Assembly (NCBI RefSeq): GCF_023343835.1
Contig: NC_064433.1
Coordinates: 180,623,777-180,687,776, forward strand
Direction of reading: 5' to 3'
DNA from: Lagopus muta
Lineage: Eukaryota > Chordata > Aves > Galliformes > Phasianidae
DNA length: 64,000 nucleotides
Shown here: positions 24,367 to 35,447 of the stretch, piece by piece
Layout: each line of letters starts with the position of its first letter
Position numbering within the stretch: position 1 is the stretch's first letter
Notes under the pieces: generated by a model
Told to the model about the DNA's origin: nothing
Databases searched by the model: none
What the model saw: the letters and a program-made list of their open reading frames with translations, nothing else
Translations under genes and position numbers: made by a program

Positions 24367-27300
24367 ATTTTAAAAAAGATTTATGTATGTGTCTAAATAT
24401 TACATCCTTCCTTCCTAACCCTACTAAGAAACATTAAAAATGAAGTTTGCTCATTTCTTCCTTCCCCAAATGAAGTCTGAATTAATAGGAAAGCCAGGAA
24501 TCTGCTTTCCATTCTCACCACACTCCACATCCGTAAACAGTAAAACCATCAACAGAGATGAGGAGACCCACAGTGATCCCACTTGGTGGCAACCCATGGG
24601 AGTGAATGTGCCCTAAAAATCCTATAATTCCTTTCTTCAGGGTTTACAGTCACAGTCATTCTCTTTCTTCTAGAAAAATAACTCTCCAGTCTGTGATAGG
24701 AAAGATCCTGTTACAATTCTGAAGTAGTTGTTACAAATTTCTTACAAAATTCATGCAAACAAGTTTATACATGGTCTGTTAATCTTATATCTTCTTCATC
24801 TAGCAAATGCAGTTCTCAATCCTATTTCAAATGTGATGGAAAATTAATGACTGATAAACTGTATTAGTCAAGAAAGATCATGTGCCTCTAGTACCTTTAA
24901 ATATATTTCTTATAGTTGTGAACTGTGATATTACACAAATTTAGGATTACTTCTATATAAAATATATACTTATATATATTTTTTTAAGATGAACAAGCAA
25001 AATTCTGAACTAAAGAAAAAGTATTTAATAACCAATAAAAGCCCTCTTGTGCAGCTGTAAACTCCAGCTCTCTACAGAACTACTGAAACTCTGAAAAATC
25101 TTCCTCCTATTTCAGATTTTTGTCCTTTTCCACTTTCAAATTTTCATGATACCCTTTGAAATCGTCTAGATCTTACCCTGTAATGCTGATGTATGGGGGA
25201 ATTAACATTAACACTAGATGTGTTTAATCCTTTATGGCCTTCTGTTCAGGACTAAGAACAGCAAAAATATTAGTAATATTATATTCAGGCATCAGTTTTC
25301 TCTTAAAAGAAGTATCGCTTTTTATCCAGAATCTTTAAATGTCATCTACAGCCACCATTAATTGTACTACAGAGACTCAAAATAAAACTATAACATAGAT
25401 TTATATCATCAAGTAATCAAATAGAAAACAAAAGAAATCTTTGTAATCTCTGCTATTTCTAGTATCACTCATTCTAAGGCTTTGTAATAGTTATTAGTAT
25501 CTAATATAGTTTTTCAACTCCATCAAATCTTGAATTCTGCATTTGAAGCAGATTTTTGAAACGCTGTATCTCTGAGTTGATGATTGGCCATGAGGATTCA
25601 TCCTGGAATCTTTGTAACCTCAGGAAAGAAGTTCTGACTTATCAAAAATGTACGCTTCTGTTAGCCAGAGTCACTGTGGGATGATTAACCTGTACTTGTG
25701 GCCCAGCTCCCACAGGCAGAGGACAGCACACAGCCTTGAGTCAGTAGTTTAATATTACCTCTGGCCACACATTCTCATCCCTGCGGGCAGTATTTACACT
25801 GCTCAAATGCCTATATAGGTAAATTGTTTTCCATGAGCACTCAATCTTGGATACTTGGATTTGAACTCTGGGCTGTGTCCTGAGTTGAATCCGCACTTGT
25901 TTTCCAAGCTTACTCACAAAGTGTAGACCTGAAGAGAGCACTTGCTGGACTTAAAACTATTTGCAACGTGTGCTGAGGTAAGTAGCTAGCTTGACAATGT
26001 AGGAACTGCTATGTAGAGTTCAACAGCTGCTCTGCTGCTTTAAAATTGGCTGCTATTCTTCCTTTCTTTATCATTAATTTGCGGCAGCTGGTGATGTGAG
26101 TTTGATATTCACCTATTAAAAATGTTCTTGCTTTCCAACAGACAGTAATTATATTCATCCTTGGAATGCAAAACCTCATTCCAGTGGAGGACACAACAAA
26201 GCAAATTCAAGGTACCTCATAAAGCAGGGTCCAATGTTTTACAAAATGTTTCTGTTTATTCTATTTATTTGTGTGTGTTTCAAGTCCAGTACCAGGATAT
26301 GAATCATGTGTTGTGCTTACCAGACTTTTCATTTCATTTTGTGACATGATATGGACCAGCTCCAGAACATCTGGGATTACAGATATATCACCTTTCCAAA
26401 TTTGGGGCTGTAGTCTCCTCTCATATCATTTTGCTTCTCCTTTAATTGTAATGGTTTCCCACTCTTAAACTTTATTTGTTATCTTCATGGAGGCTACAAA
26501 TAGAAAATACAATTACACTGTATTTTGTCCTGATTGTTTTTGTTGTAGTTATTTTACGGCAGAAATAAATTAGGAAACTATTGTAATGTATCTAACTAAG
26601 CAGACTTTCTTGAGATATATATTTCTGAAAGAAAGTCTTGCTTTTAACATGCTCCTCTGCCATGAGTTACAATTAGAACATACATGATTCCATATAACTA
26701 GAACCAGTCCTTCGAGACAAATGCAGAGGGGAAATTATAAACACATGGGGAAAAGATTTCAAGCCACAAATCAACTTTCCTTCTTTGTGTTCCTTTTGTG
26801 GGAAAGAGAAAAATACATACATACATACATACATCAACGAGTAAGACTGCTGTATTGATTCTGCTCATCTGTGGCTATGCTTGTATTTTGTGACACCCTC
26901 TAGCATTGTTCCAGTAAGGAGAAAAAATAATTAATTCCATCAGATCTTTCTCTCTTAGCCTCAAGAGAATCATCCTCCCATATGAATTAATCAAATCCCA
27001 TTTATGAATGGAGCACGTTGTTATCTCATCTTTGCTTTACAGTGTCTCATCTTCTCTTTGCCCTGTGTTCTTAATGCCCAGGTCATAGGACATTGCCTAG
27101 TTAGAAAACATACTCCCTCCTGTTCTAGCTCTGCACATTTCTTACTGCAGGCCTCTCTAGCATCCCACCTTGTGTAAAATGTGTAAATCTTGAAAATTTT
27201 TGTTCAGTGTTAGAGCACTTTTTTTGTTTACGGACTTTATGTGGAAAGCAGATGAATGTATAATAGAAATGCCCTTGTCTCCCCAACTAACTACTTAGTT

Positions 27301-27555
27301 GGACCTTACAATATAAGGACTTTTTTCCATAAAAAAATGTGCATTCTGAGTAACTCTATTTAACAGATGGCTCACCTTTGTTTTAATGGTCACTTTTTAG
27401 AAGGCTGACTTCAACCATGTTTCCTTTTCTCTTTCAGTTCTTTTCCCAGGTAGAAAAGGCAGTTATTCCCTAGCCTGTTTCTGTTAACTTATCTCTTCTG
27501 CACTATACCAAAACTTCCCTGACAGACAGTTTTCGTATGAAGTTTAAAAATTACT
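24367..27555. other. Intergenic, simple repeats only
   Basis: AT-rich DNA with an ATAC tetranucleotide run at about 26,813-26,834. No gene is supported. Confidence 0.5.
26813..26834. repeat. (ATAC)n microsatellite
   Basis: About five tandem ATAC units. Confidence 0.85.
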
Positions 27556-27910
27556 TGAATAAAATGCACTGGAACCTTGGATGAAACTACTAGTTTGATA
27601 TTGGTCTACTTTTGTACCCAGAATGCTCTCATTATTGAGATGATATACAATGGCAGAGATCCATTGTAGTAGAATACCTGTGGGACTGAAATAAAAACTA
27701 TGTTCAATACCTGCTTTTTCAGTTGTAGCCACATTTTTCCACAAAACGGTAAATAGACGTTGGAACAATGGAACAAAAACTAGTGACTCTTTCCCAAAGG
27801 CCCTACATCATATGAGAAAAGAGCACAATGGACATATACACAGGTGAGTTCAAGAAAGAAGATGATACTTGGTATTGCTGCTAACAGGTACATGAATGGC
27901 CTAATTCTTG
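27556..27910 (-). repeat. Copy 1 of a 355-bp inverted duplication
   Basis: This segment reappears reverse-complemented at 32,492-32,844. I count seven substitutions, one 10-base deletion and one 8-base tandem gain (ATTGTTCC) in the other copy, so identity is about 98 percent outside the indels. The sequence is not one I recognise as a transposon. Both boundaries fall in DNA without terminal repeats, so this copy looks like the source, but that is an inference. Confidence 0.85.
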
Positions 27911-30900
27911 GAATAGAATTGGAATCTTGGAATAGAATTCCTATTGAAAAATAGGAAGGGTAGAACCAAGGAATGCTTTCCCAGTAAAAATATATCATTC
28001 ATACTAGAAATCCTGAGGCTCAGGTGAATTATAGGAACAGTAAAGACCATGTCTGCACTGATGATAGAAGTGAGGCATTAAGGAAAACACTCCAACAATT
28101 TTATTTATTTTGCAATCCGATCTTCTCTGCAACTGTTAGTATCTATTGCGTTTTCCTTATAAAGATAAGACTTTTCTTATAAAAAAAGCAAGACTGATCC
28201 TCCCTGTTGAAAATGTAACAAACTCAGCTTGAGTTAGAATAAATAATTCAGCTTATGTTTTCTTCTTCGTTTAACTGTAGGTGTATCTGTTCTGGAAGCT
28301 CAAATTTGGGATATAACCTAGATCTGTAGAGGTTCAATATTTTAACACTGAAGACTGTCCTTTGTTAATCAAGATACAGGAATTCAACAGCCTATAAAGC
28401 TGACTATAAAGCAGAATATAAAGCTGTTCTATAAAGCTGACTGACAAGTAAAGTTGCCCCTTACGAGGACTTTGTTTGATTTGGTCTGGCTTGGTTTGCT
28501 TTCAGTCTGAGTCAGACAATACTCAAACATTTTTAACAAATATCTTCTGATACTTAGCACCTACTTAGAAATACTAGCATCTCTGTGGCTTCATTGCTAT
28601 CAGCAAAGAATGCTAATTCTGTGGTATCACCTACAAATTAGATGATCTGGATTAAAGTAATCAGATGAATCACCAGATTCCAGTCATAACCTGTTATAGA
28701 AACAGAAAATGTTTTCTGTAAACAGAATGCTCCAAGGAAAAATAGAAGGGGTTGGGGCTAACTGAGCAGGATTTTCCCCCTGATACATCTTCAATGTCTG
28801 CAAAGCCTAGTCCAATGAGAGAAAGAGAAGTATCCAACATTCTTATCAGGCTAGCTCTGACAATATATCTAATCATATAGGACTGTATTTGAAAACACAC
28901 CTTTTATTTAATCAGAAAAATATACTTATCTAGTCTTGGCATTCTAGAGCAATTCTAGTAAGCAGAGAGGTAAGTGGTTGCATATTTAACAGTATATGTT
29001 GTTTGAAAATACTAACATAAATAAATGAACAATATCTTCCAAACTTTCTTTTTTTAAACCATTTAGTGACTCTTTTCAAAGAGATTTAGAAATTGGTCAG
29101 AGAAGTGTCTACTTGCATACAGACCCTTGATAAAGAAGGCTCTAGCATAATGTAACATATGTAAATTAAATCACTTGTCTAAAGGATTTACAGTGAGAAA
29201 ATACCAACACATTGTTGTGTCTGGGCAAAGTTTAGCTTTGTATGCTTCAAACAGAATGACTGTGAACTTAAAATCACTAATTTGAAGCTCCTTTGGCATA
29301 CAGCTCATTTAAGAGTTCTGCAGGTTGTTTTGTGCTTCAAACTATTATTTATCAGCAGTTGTGGAAAATCCACCCATGACTCACTGAAAAGTCTTTTCTG
29401 CTTTTGAATGTCTGTGAAACACCTTACTCTTATTGCCTAGGTAAACAGGACATGGGAGTTCCCTGTCTCAATTGTCTTTCAATTTTTTAATAACCTAAAA
29501 ACACCGTCTGAGTTTCAGAGCCAGGCTTGAGTCATAGACCTTAGTCAATAGCATTCAACCAGTTTCAATTCTCTAAGAATGAAGTGGGCGAGATGATAAT
29601 AATTACTGCACAATTTCAGCATAACTGCTCACTTTATTTTCACAGATAACTCTCATAAACACTGTGCTCACTCATTCACAGTTTTAATCAATAGTGTCTG
29701 GCATGGAATTTAAAGGGAGAAACCTACTATTGTTGTATGCATTTTGGGTGGCCTACTGATATTTGATTGGAGCAGGGATACCAACTGTCATTACACAGAG
29801 ATTGGATTGGGAGACAATTAGCAGTGGTTACTATTTTGTCACATACATTGTCTGAAGAATTAATTTACAAACTTCAGCTGCGCTTCATGCATGAGAAATA
29901 TTGAAAGACAATTTTGTCTTTCAAATCTGTGACTATTTTTAATGAGCTTGCTGACATTACTGATCTTTAATATCGACTGATGATTTCACTAATAATTTTA
30001 TATTCCTTTATACCAATGATTTTTCATTGCATTGCATTTGAGGACTAAATTATTGTGTTTAACAAACTACTGGAAATGAATGCACTGAAATTGACAAATG
30101 ACTTTCAAATTTGGGATAAATATTTGAAAATGTTACTATAAACCCTGCAAGCAAAACTGCTTAGTTAGATACTAGAAATATGTAAGTATTAATTTGCTTT
30201 GCTTTTGAAGCATTTTGAACATACAAGACTAATGTTTAGAATTTTCTTCTTGACTTATTACTGTGAAATCTGAGAAAACTCAGAGCTAAGCAAATGTTTA
30301 GACAAATATCTTCTTCAGTGAAAAATATGGTTTCAATTCAGTGAGCAGAAGACATATAATTCTAACTAAAGCCAAAAATATCAGGTGAAGACGATCAGTG
30401 CACTGCATTGTCAGCACCTCAGAGCATAATAGATTCCTTCTGAAAGACTTTCCAACAACCTACTGGACTGATAATAACCATCTTACCAAAGCCAAAGATT
30501 TTTAAATGGATTTGTTTAGATTCTCTTTGTTTAGCTCTCTTTTAAAAGTACCTGAGATATGTTGTGGTTTTATTGTTTGTTTTTTTTTTACTTTTATTTT
30601 TTCCTTTAGTAAGAAAGACAAATACAGAAATCTTCAGGTCAATTTTTTTTTTTTTTCATATTTTTCTTGTTCTGACTACACAGAAGTATCAGTTATTCAC
30701 ACAGCTTTATTAAAAAAAAAAAAAATCCACACATCTATCTTGTGGACAGCACATCATATACACTATAATTTAACTTGTATCTTATTTAGCCACATGGTTA
30801 TGGGGTTTTTTGTCATGTTAGCTTTGAATGGGAAATTGATCTTCCTGTTATTATTCCTTTCCTGTAAGTGAAAAAGAAACAGTGCAACTAAAATTGCACA

Positions 30901-31119
30901 ATAAGATAAATCAATCCTTGTATTTTGATAATGTTAGAGGACAGTATGCACTTCTAAAGTACTTTTTTCACTACCACTAAGACAGCGGGGGCAAAAATCT
31001 ACAAACATGTCAGATTTATTTCTCTAAGTTCACATTCTTTTTGCCGTTTGGAGTTGGAAGTAAATGGGGTATTCTATAAGAGTAAGAGTGAATTCCACAA
31101 GAATAGATCTTAAATCACA
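27911..31119. other. Intergenic with a small minisatellite
   Basis: AT-rich DNA with no supported gene. Four imperfect copies of a TATAAAGC-containing unit lie at about 28,389-28,440. A poly-T run lies at about 30,641-30,657. Confidence 0.45.
28389..28440. repeat. Short TATAAAGC-type minisatellite
   Basis: Four units of the form (C)TATAAAGC(TGA) at irregular spacing of about 12-17 bases. Because the motif contains TATAAA, it could look like stacked TATA boxes, but no transcript is supported. Confidence 0.6.
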
Positions 31120-31610
31120 GGCTCAGCATACTCTGGCAGCCAAAAGAAGTCAACAAAGTGCTAGGCATCATCAGGATACATATTGAGAACACAGTGGAGG
31201 ACATGATTTTGGCAGTGTACAAAACATTCTTGCATTCAATTCTTGAGTACTTCATACAATTTTGTTCTCCACATCCACAGAAAGGATGTAATGTCACTAG
31301 GGAAAGAAAGCAGAAGGGCAGTCAAAATGATTAAATAAATGGCCAGCTATCAAATGAGAAATTTGGAGAACAGGAGATCAAGAACCTGATAAAACTAAAA
31401 TTTGCAATATCTTGAAGGCTAATCTTGCATAACTCTTATGTACCAAACTGTACAGTATTAGAACTAAAGGGCATTCAGTCAGGCTTGTAGGAGTCTGATT
31501 TAAAACATGGAAATGAAAACATCTCTGACAGAGTGGTTACTGAACATCTGGAACTTGCTATTGCATAAGATCGTTAAAGCAGGCACCATCAGTCAAAAAC
31601 TCATCAGACT
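31120..31610 (+). repeat. Ancient CR1 (CR1-L type) 3' region, sense
   Basis: The text matches the layout of an old CR1 lineage shared with other reptiles: 'gtgctaggcatcatcaggat', then 'ttgagtacttcatacaattt', then 'gaaagcagaagggcagtcaa' and 'ggcattcagtcaggcttgta'. It is strongly diverged and contains indels, so it is much older than the other CR1 copies here. No coding capacity remains. Confidence 0.65.
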
Positions 31611-31998
31611 CTTGTTCTCCCTAGATGTAATCTCCTATTATCATTCCTAAAAGGTGTAATACTGAGCTGGATTGACCCTTTTTGCGTTTATATATTAAAT
31701 GGACAAAATGAAGCAATTCACCAAAACCAAATGAAAGTATGCTTAACAGTACATTCAGAGTTTGTGCTCTGGCAGTTAGGTAATCCAGGAGATAGTTAAA
31801 AACTCAAATAATTCCTTCTCATAGAAACAAAGGCAAACAGAACTGATTCATCCCTTCTGTTTATACCTTTATTAACCCGATTTTATTCTGTGATAAGGTG
31901 ACCCACAGGAAGGACAAGGGAAAGGCTGTCGATGTCATTAACTTGGACTTCAACAAAACATTTGGTACTACTGAATCATGAGAACCACTTTTCTATAT

Positions 31999-32424
31999 TG
32001 TGAGAACAGCCTTTTGCACAACATGAGCAGATATAAACTGAAGGATGGAGGCTTGTGTAAGTGCAAGCTCCAGAACAGAATGCAGAAGAGCCACGGAGGT
32101 TGTGGTCAAGTGAAGATAAGGAAGCAGAATCGATGTCCTGGTGTTGAAGATAAGAGGGCAAAACAGGTGCCTTAGCTCAACATAACATCCGTGGGAACCA
32201 GTTTGGGCTACTGCCCTTAAAAGGGTGGAAACTTACAGTGCAAATGACTTCATCCTTCATCCCACGACCACCAGGGATGTTATTTCTGCCCGTGTCCTTG
32301 GAATGTAATGAATATGTAGATGCTATGTCTTTAAATATGTAGTCACTTCTTTTCTTGATGTGCACGTTGGTGGGAATGATCCCCATGCACCCAGAGCTGT
32401 AATAAAGGGAACTCCTGCTTGACA
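31999..32424 (+). mobile_element. LTR-like sequence, possible solo LTR of an endogenous retrovirus
   Basis: The segment begins TGTGAGAACAG and ends CCTGCTTGACA, so it carries TG...CA ends. An AATAAA signal at 32,401-32,406 lies 18 bases before the end, as in the R region of an LTR. I see no gag, pol or env sequence beside it. The exact ends are uncertain: the element could start at 31,973 or extend to 32,477 or 32,892. No 5-base duplication flanks 31,999-32,424 itself, while CTACT flanks the larger unit. Confidence 0.45.
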
Positions 32425-32491
32425 AAACTCATTGGCATGTCAAGTTACTTTGTTGGTTTTCTTGGCTTCAGCTGACAAAAAAAAAAAACAA

Positions 32492-32844
32492 CAAGAATTA
32501 GGCCATTCATGTACCCGTTAGCAGCAATACCAAGTATCATTTTCTTTCTTGAACTCACCTGTGTATATGTCCATTGTGTTCTTTTCTCATATGATGTAGG
32601 GCCTTTGGGAAAGAGTCACTAGTTTTTGTTCCATTGTTCCATTGTTCCAACGTCTATTTACCGTTTTGTGGAAAAATGTGGCTACAACTGAAAAAGCAGG
32701 TATTGAACATAGTTTTTATTTCAGTCCCACAGGTATTCTACTACAATGGATCTCTGCCATCTCAATAATGAGAACATTCTGGGTACAAAACTAGATCAAT
32801 ATCAAACTAGTAGTTTCATCCAAGGTTCCAATGCATTTTATTCA
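32492..32844 (+). repeat. Copy 2 of the inverted duplication (inverted partner of 27,556-27,910)
   Basis: Nearly identical reverse complement of the segment about 4.6 kb upstream. It has gained an extra ATTGTTCC unit near 32,640 and lost 10 bases near 32,758. It lies between two copies of a 28-base direct repeat inside the composite insertion. That makes it the likely derived copy, placed by break repair or template switching. Confidence 0.85.
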
Positions 32845-33720
32845 TTTAACTCATTGGCATGTCAAGTTACTTTGTCAGTTGTTTCAGCATCCCTACTTCC
32901 CACAGCTTTCTCCTGGAGAAACTGGCTGTTTATCATTTGGACTAATGTACTATTTGTTAGGTAAAAAGCTGTCTGAATGGCCTGGCACAGGGAGTCATGA
33001 ATGGATTTAAATGTGGTTCACCAGGGCTCTTTATTGAGGACAATTTTGTTTAATGCTTTTATTAGTGATCTTGGTGAATGGATTAAGTGCACACTGAGTA
33101 AGTTTGCAGATGACACCAAGCTGTGTGTTAGTGTTGACCTGCTTGAGGGAAGGAAGGCTCTGCAAAGGGATCTGGATAGGCTAGTTCCATGGGCTGCATC
33201 CAATTGGATCGCACTCAGTAAGGATAAATGCTGGGTGCTGCACTTGTGTCACAACAACCCCATTAAGTGTTACAGACTCAGGGAAAAGGTGACTGGAAAC
33301 TTGACCAGGAGAAAGGAGCTGAGGGTGCTGTCTGATAGCCAGCTGAATATGAGCCAGCAGTATGCTTATGAGGCCAAGAGGGTTCAGAAGTCGTGTGACC
33401 GAAAGGAATAGGGAGGTGATTGCCCTTTGGTACTCAGCACTGGTGAGACTCCACCTCAAGTACTGTGTTCCATTTTGGGCCCCTCACTAAAAGAAGAAAG
33501 TTGTTGGAATATGTTCAGAAAAGAGAAATGAAGCTGTTGAAGGAGCTAGGAAACAAGACATACGAGAAACAGCTGAGGGAACTGGAATTGTTTAGTCTTG
33601 AGAAAAGGAGGCTGAGGGCAGACCTCATCGCTCTCTAAAACTACCTTAAAGGAGGTTGTAGTGAGGAAGGTGTTGATCTCTTTTCTCAGGTGACGAGTGA
33701 TAGGATGCAAAGAAATTGAG

Positions 33721-34726
33721 AAGGTCAGGAAGATACCCACACTGAACTTTCCAATGACTGCTTCTGTTCTTGCTGCTGACCAGGAACACCTCAGCCTGAA
33801 GCAGCAGTGAAACAGGAGGTATCTTAAGGAAAAGTATGTGGGAGTGCTAGATTAGGATGCTGAAAGCTACATCTTTGCCTACTCACAAATGTAAGCTGAG
33901 CTGCTTTTCCCACTTGATTGGCTTTTACTGTTTTGCAGCTTCTGCTTGACTGCTTTTATAAATTTGACTGTGTCAAGCCTCCACACGACACAGTGTAACA
34001 TGGGCATAGTCTCTGATACTGATATTATTTCAGTAATATTGTTTCAGTGCCAAAATGAGCAAGCATTTTGAATCAAAGTCACAACCCTGGTCAATCTTCT
34101 CCTGTTAATTGATACATTTCTAATTTTACTTTTCTATAAAACTTTAACCTCACTAACCAACTCAAGTTAATAGCAGATGCTCTTTATCACTGCAGTGAAT
34201 CAGAGCATACTGCCTGCAGAGGAAAGAAGAACAAGTAAGACAAAAATGTCACTTCTTGGTATTTACTGGTACAGAAAATGTCGAATACCAAGAAAAACAT
34301 GATTTTCAGAGATATAAAAGCAGAGATAGATATACTGAGAAATTATTTTCTAAAGATCTGTTTTATTCTCATTTCTTCCCACGGCTGCCATGTTAGCAGG
34401 GCTTGGTGTTTAGAGTCAGATGACACTGAGACTGAGTACTTTTATGAGGGATTCTGTGGGAGTAATCTTTGTAATCTATCCCATATATTTGCAGTTGAAT
34501 GCTGGCCCTCATGTGTTTGTATTACTGTGTCTGCAGATCTTGTGAGAAAGAGGAATAGAAGCTGTTCTGTTTTTGTGGAAGTGGATACAAGAGGACATCT
34601 ATAGAACAGAAGCAAGCATGAAAAGAATGACAGAGAATGGCAGAGGAAATGAGGTCTGTACTAACTGCTGAAAATGCTGTTAATGTTCATATAAAGCACT
34701 GCAGTGTACAAAATATATCATGGTAC
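33721..34726. other. Intergenic, nothing recognised
   Basis: A 108-codon open frame at 34,278-34,604 (plus) has no recognisable domain. No gene is supported. Confidence 0.45.
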
Positions 34727-34857
34727 AATCACAGAATGGCCAGGGTTGGAAAGGACCTCAAGGATTATGAATCTTCAAACCCCTGCCACATGCAGGGCCA
34801 CCAACCTCCCCATTTAATACTAGAGCAGGCTGCCCAGGGCCCCATCCAACCTGGCCT
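34727..34857 (-). repeat. CR1 LINE 3' end, antisense
   Basis: Reverse-complemented CR1 3' terminus (ATCACAGAATGGCCAGGGTT) followed by 'agggccaccaacctccccat'. It resembles the copy at 7,962-8,108 closely, so both belong to the same subfamily. Confidence 0.9.
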
Positions 34858-35114
34858 AGTATATTGAATGTATGTTTGAATTGTTAAAACTATCCAGAGA
34901 TGTTAAGTCTGAATCCCCTTAAAATTCATTTGCATTTGCAAAATGTATTAGCTGGTTATTATTTCTGTATCAGTTTCTGGCTAGTATTTCACAGTAACTG
35001 AAGATCAACTGATACTGTGAAAACAGTCATAAATAAATTTGAATGTGATTGAGAAAACCCAAAATAAATGCATGATAATCCACTAAAGATAGATTTGAAA
35101 TAAGATCAGACTCA

Positions 35115-35447
35115 GCTGCTCAGGGCTTCACCCTCTTGAGACTGAAAACCCCCAAAGACAGACACTGCACAACCTTTCTGGGTAGCCTGTGGTACTGCCT
35201 CACTATCTTCATGGAGAAAAAATGCTTTTCCTTATATTCAGGCTCAACCTCTCTTGTTCCAGTTAATACCCATTGCCATTTCTTTCCTGACCTCCACTGC
35301 AGTGAGAAGCCTGGCTCCAGCTCCTCCATGACCTTTCCATGCACGTTGGTGGCTGATTGGTATATTGTCCCAGAGCTCTCTCTGCTCCTGATTCCCAAGC
35401 TTCTCCTTAAGAGGGCAAGTGCTCCAGCTCTCCCAGTGGCCTCATGA
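35115..35447 (-). repeat. CR1 LINE fragment without 3' tip, antisense
   Basis: Runs from 'tgctcagggcttcaccctct' through 'gacactgcacaacctttctg' and 'ctggctccagctcctccatg' to 'agctctcccagtggcctcat'. This is CR1 3' UTR and terminal ORF2 sequence of another subfamily. The very 3' end is missing. It may be unrelated to the CR1 250 bases upstream. Confidence 0.75.

Larger units (their letters stand above)
31973..32892. mobile_element. Composite 920-bp insertion inside CR1, LTR-like part plus inverted copy
   Basis: The CR1 is interrupted precisely, and the 5-base word CTACT occurs on both sides (31,968-31,972 and 32,893-32,897). Removing the insert plus one copy restores the CR1 text, as expected of a target-site duplication. 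Inside are an LTR-like sequence (about 31,999-32,424), a 28-base direct repeat (32,426-32,453 and 32,848-32,875), a 38-base filler with 12 A's, and the inverted copy of 27,556-27,910. It may be an LTR insertion later split by a templated insertion. Confidence 0.6.
31885..33720 (+). repeat. CR1 LINE, sense, RT region to near the 3' end, split by a composite insertion
   Basis: CR1 reverse-transcriptase sequence starts near 31,885 ('tgataaggtgacccacagga'), breaks at 31,972, and resumes at 32,893 ('ctacttcccacagctttctc'). It then runs through the RT region (FADDTKL motif around 33,097-33,120) to the 3' part near 33,720. One piece (33,001-33,411) is still open for 136 codons. Unusually for CR1 the 3' terminus is missing: identity stops after the segment that normally precedes the last 200 bases. 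It encodes no functional protein. Confidence 0.85.

Noticed and set aside
28389-28440. Cluster of TATAAA words as a promoter
   Set aside because: They belong to a short minisatellite and no gene or start site lies downstream.
33001-33411. 136-codon plus-strand open frame with FADDTKL
   Set aside because: Reverse-transcriptase fragment of a broken CR1.
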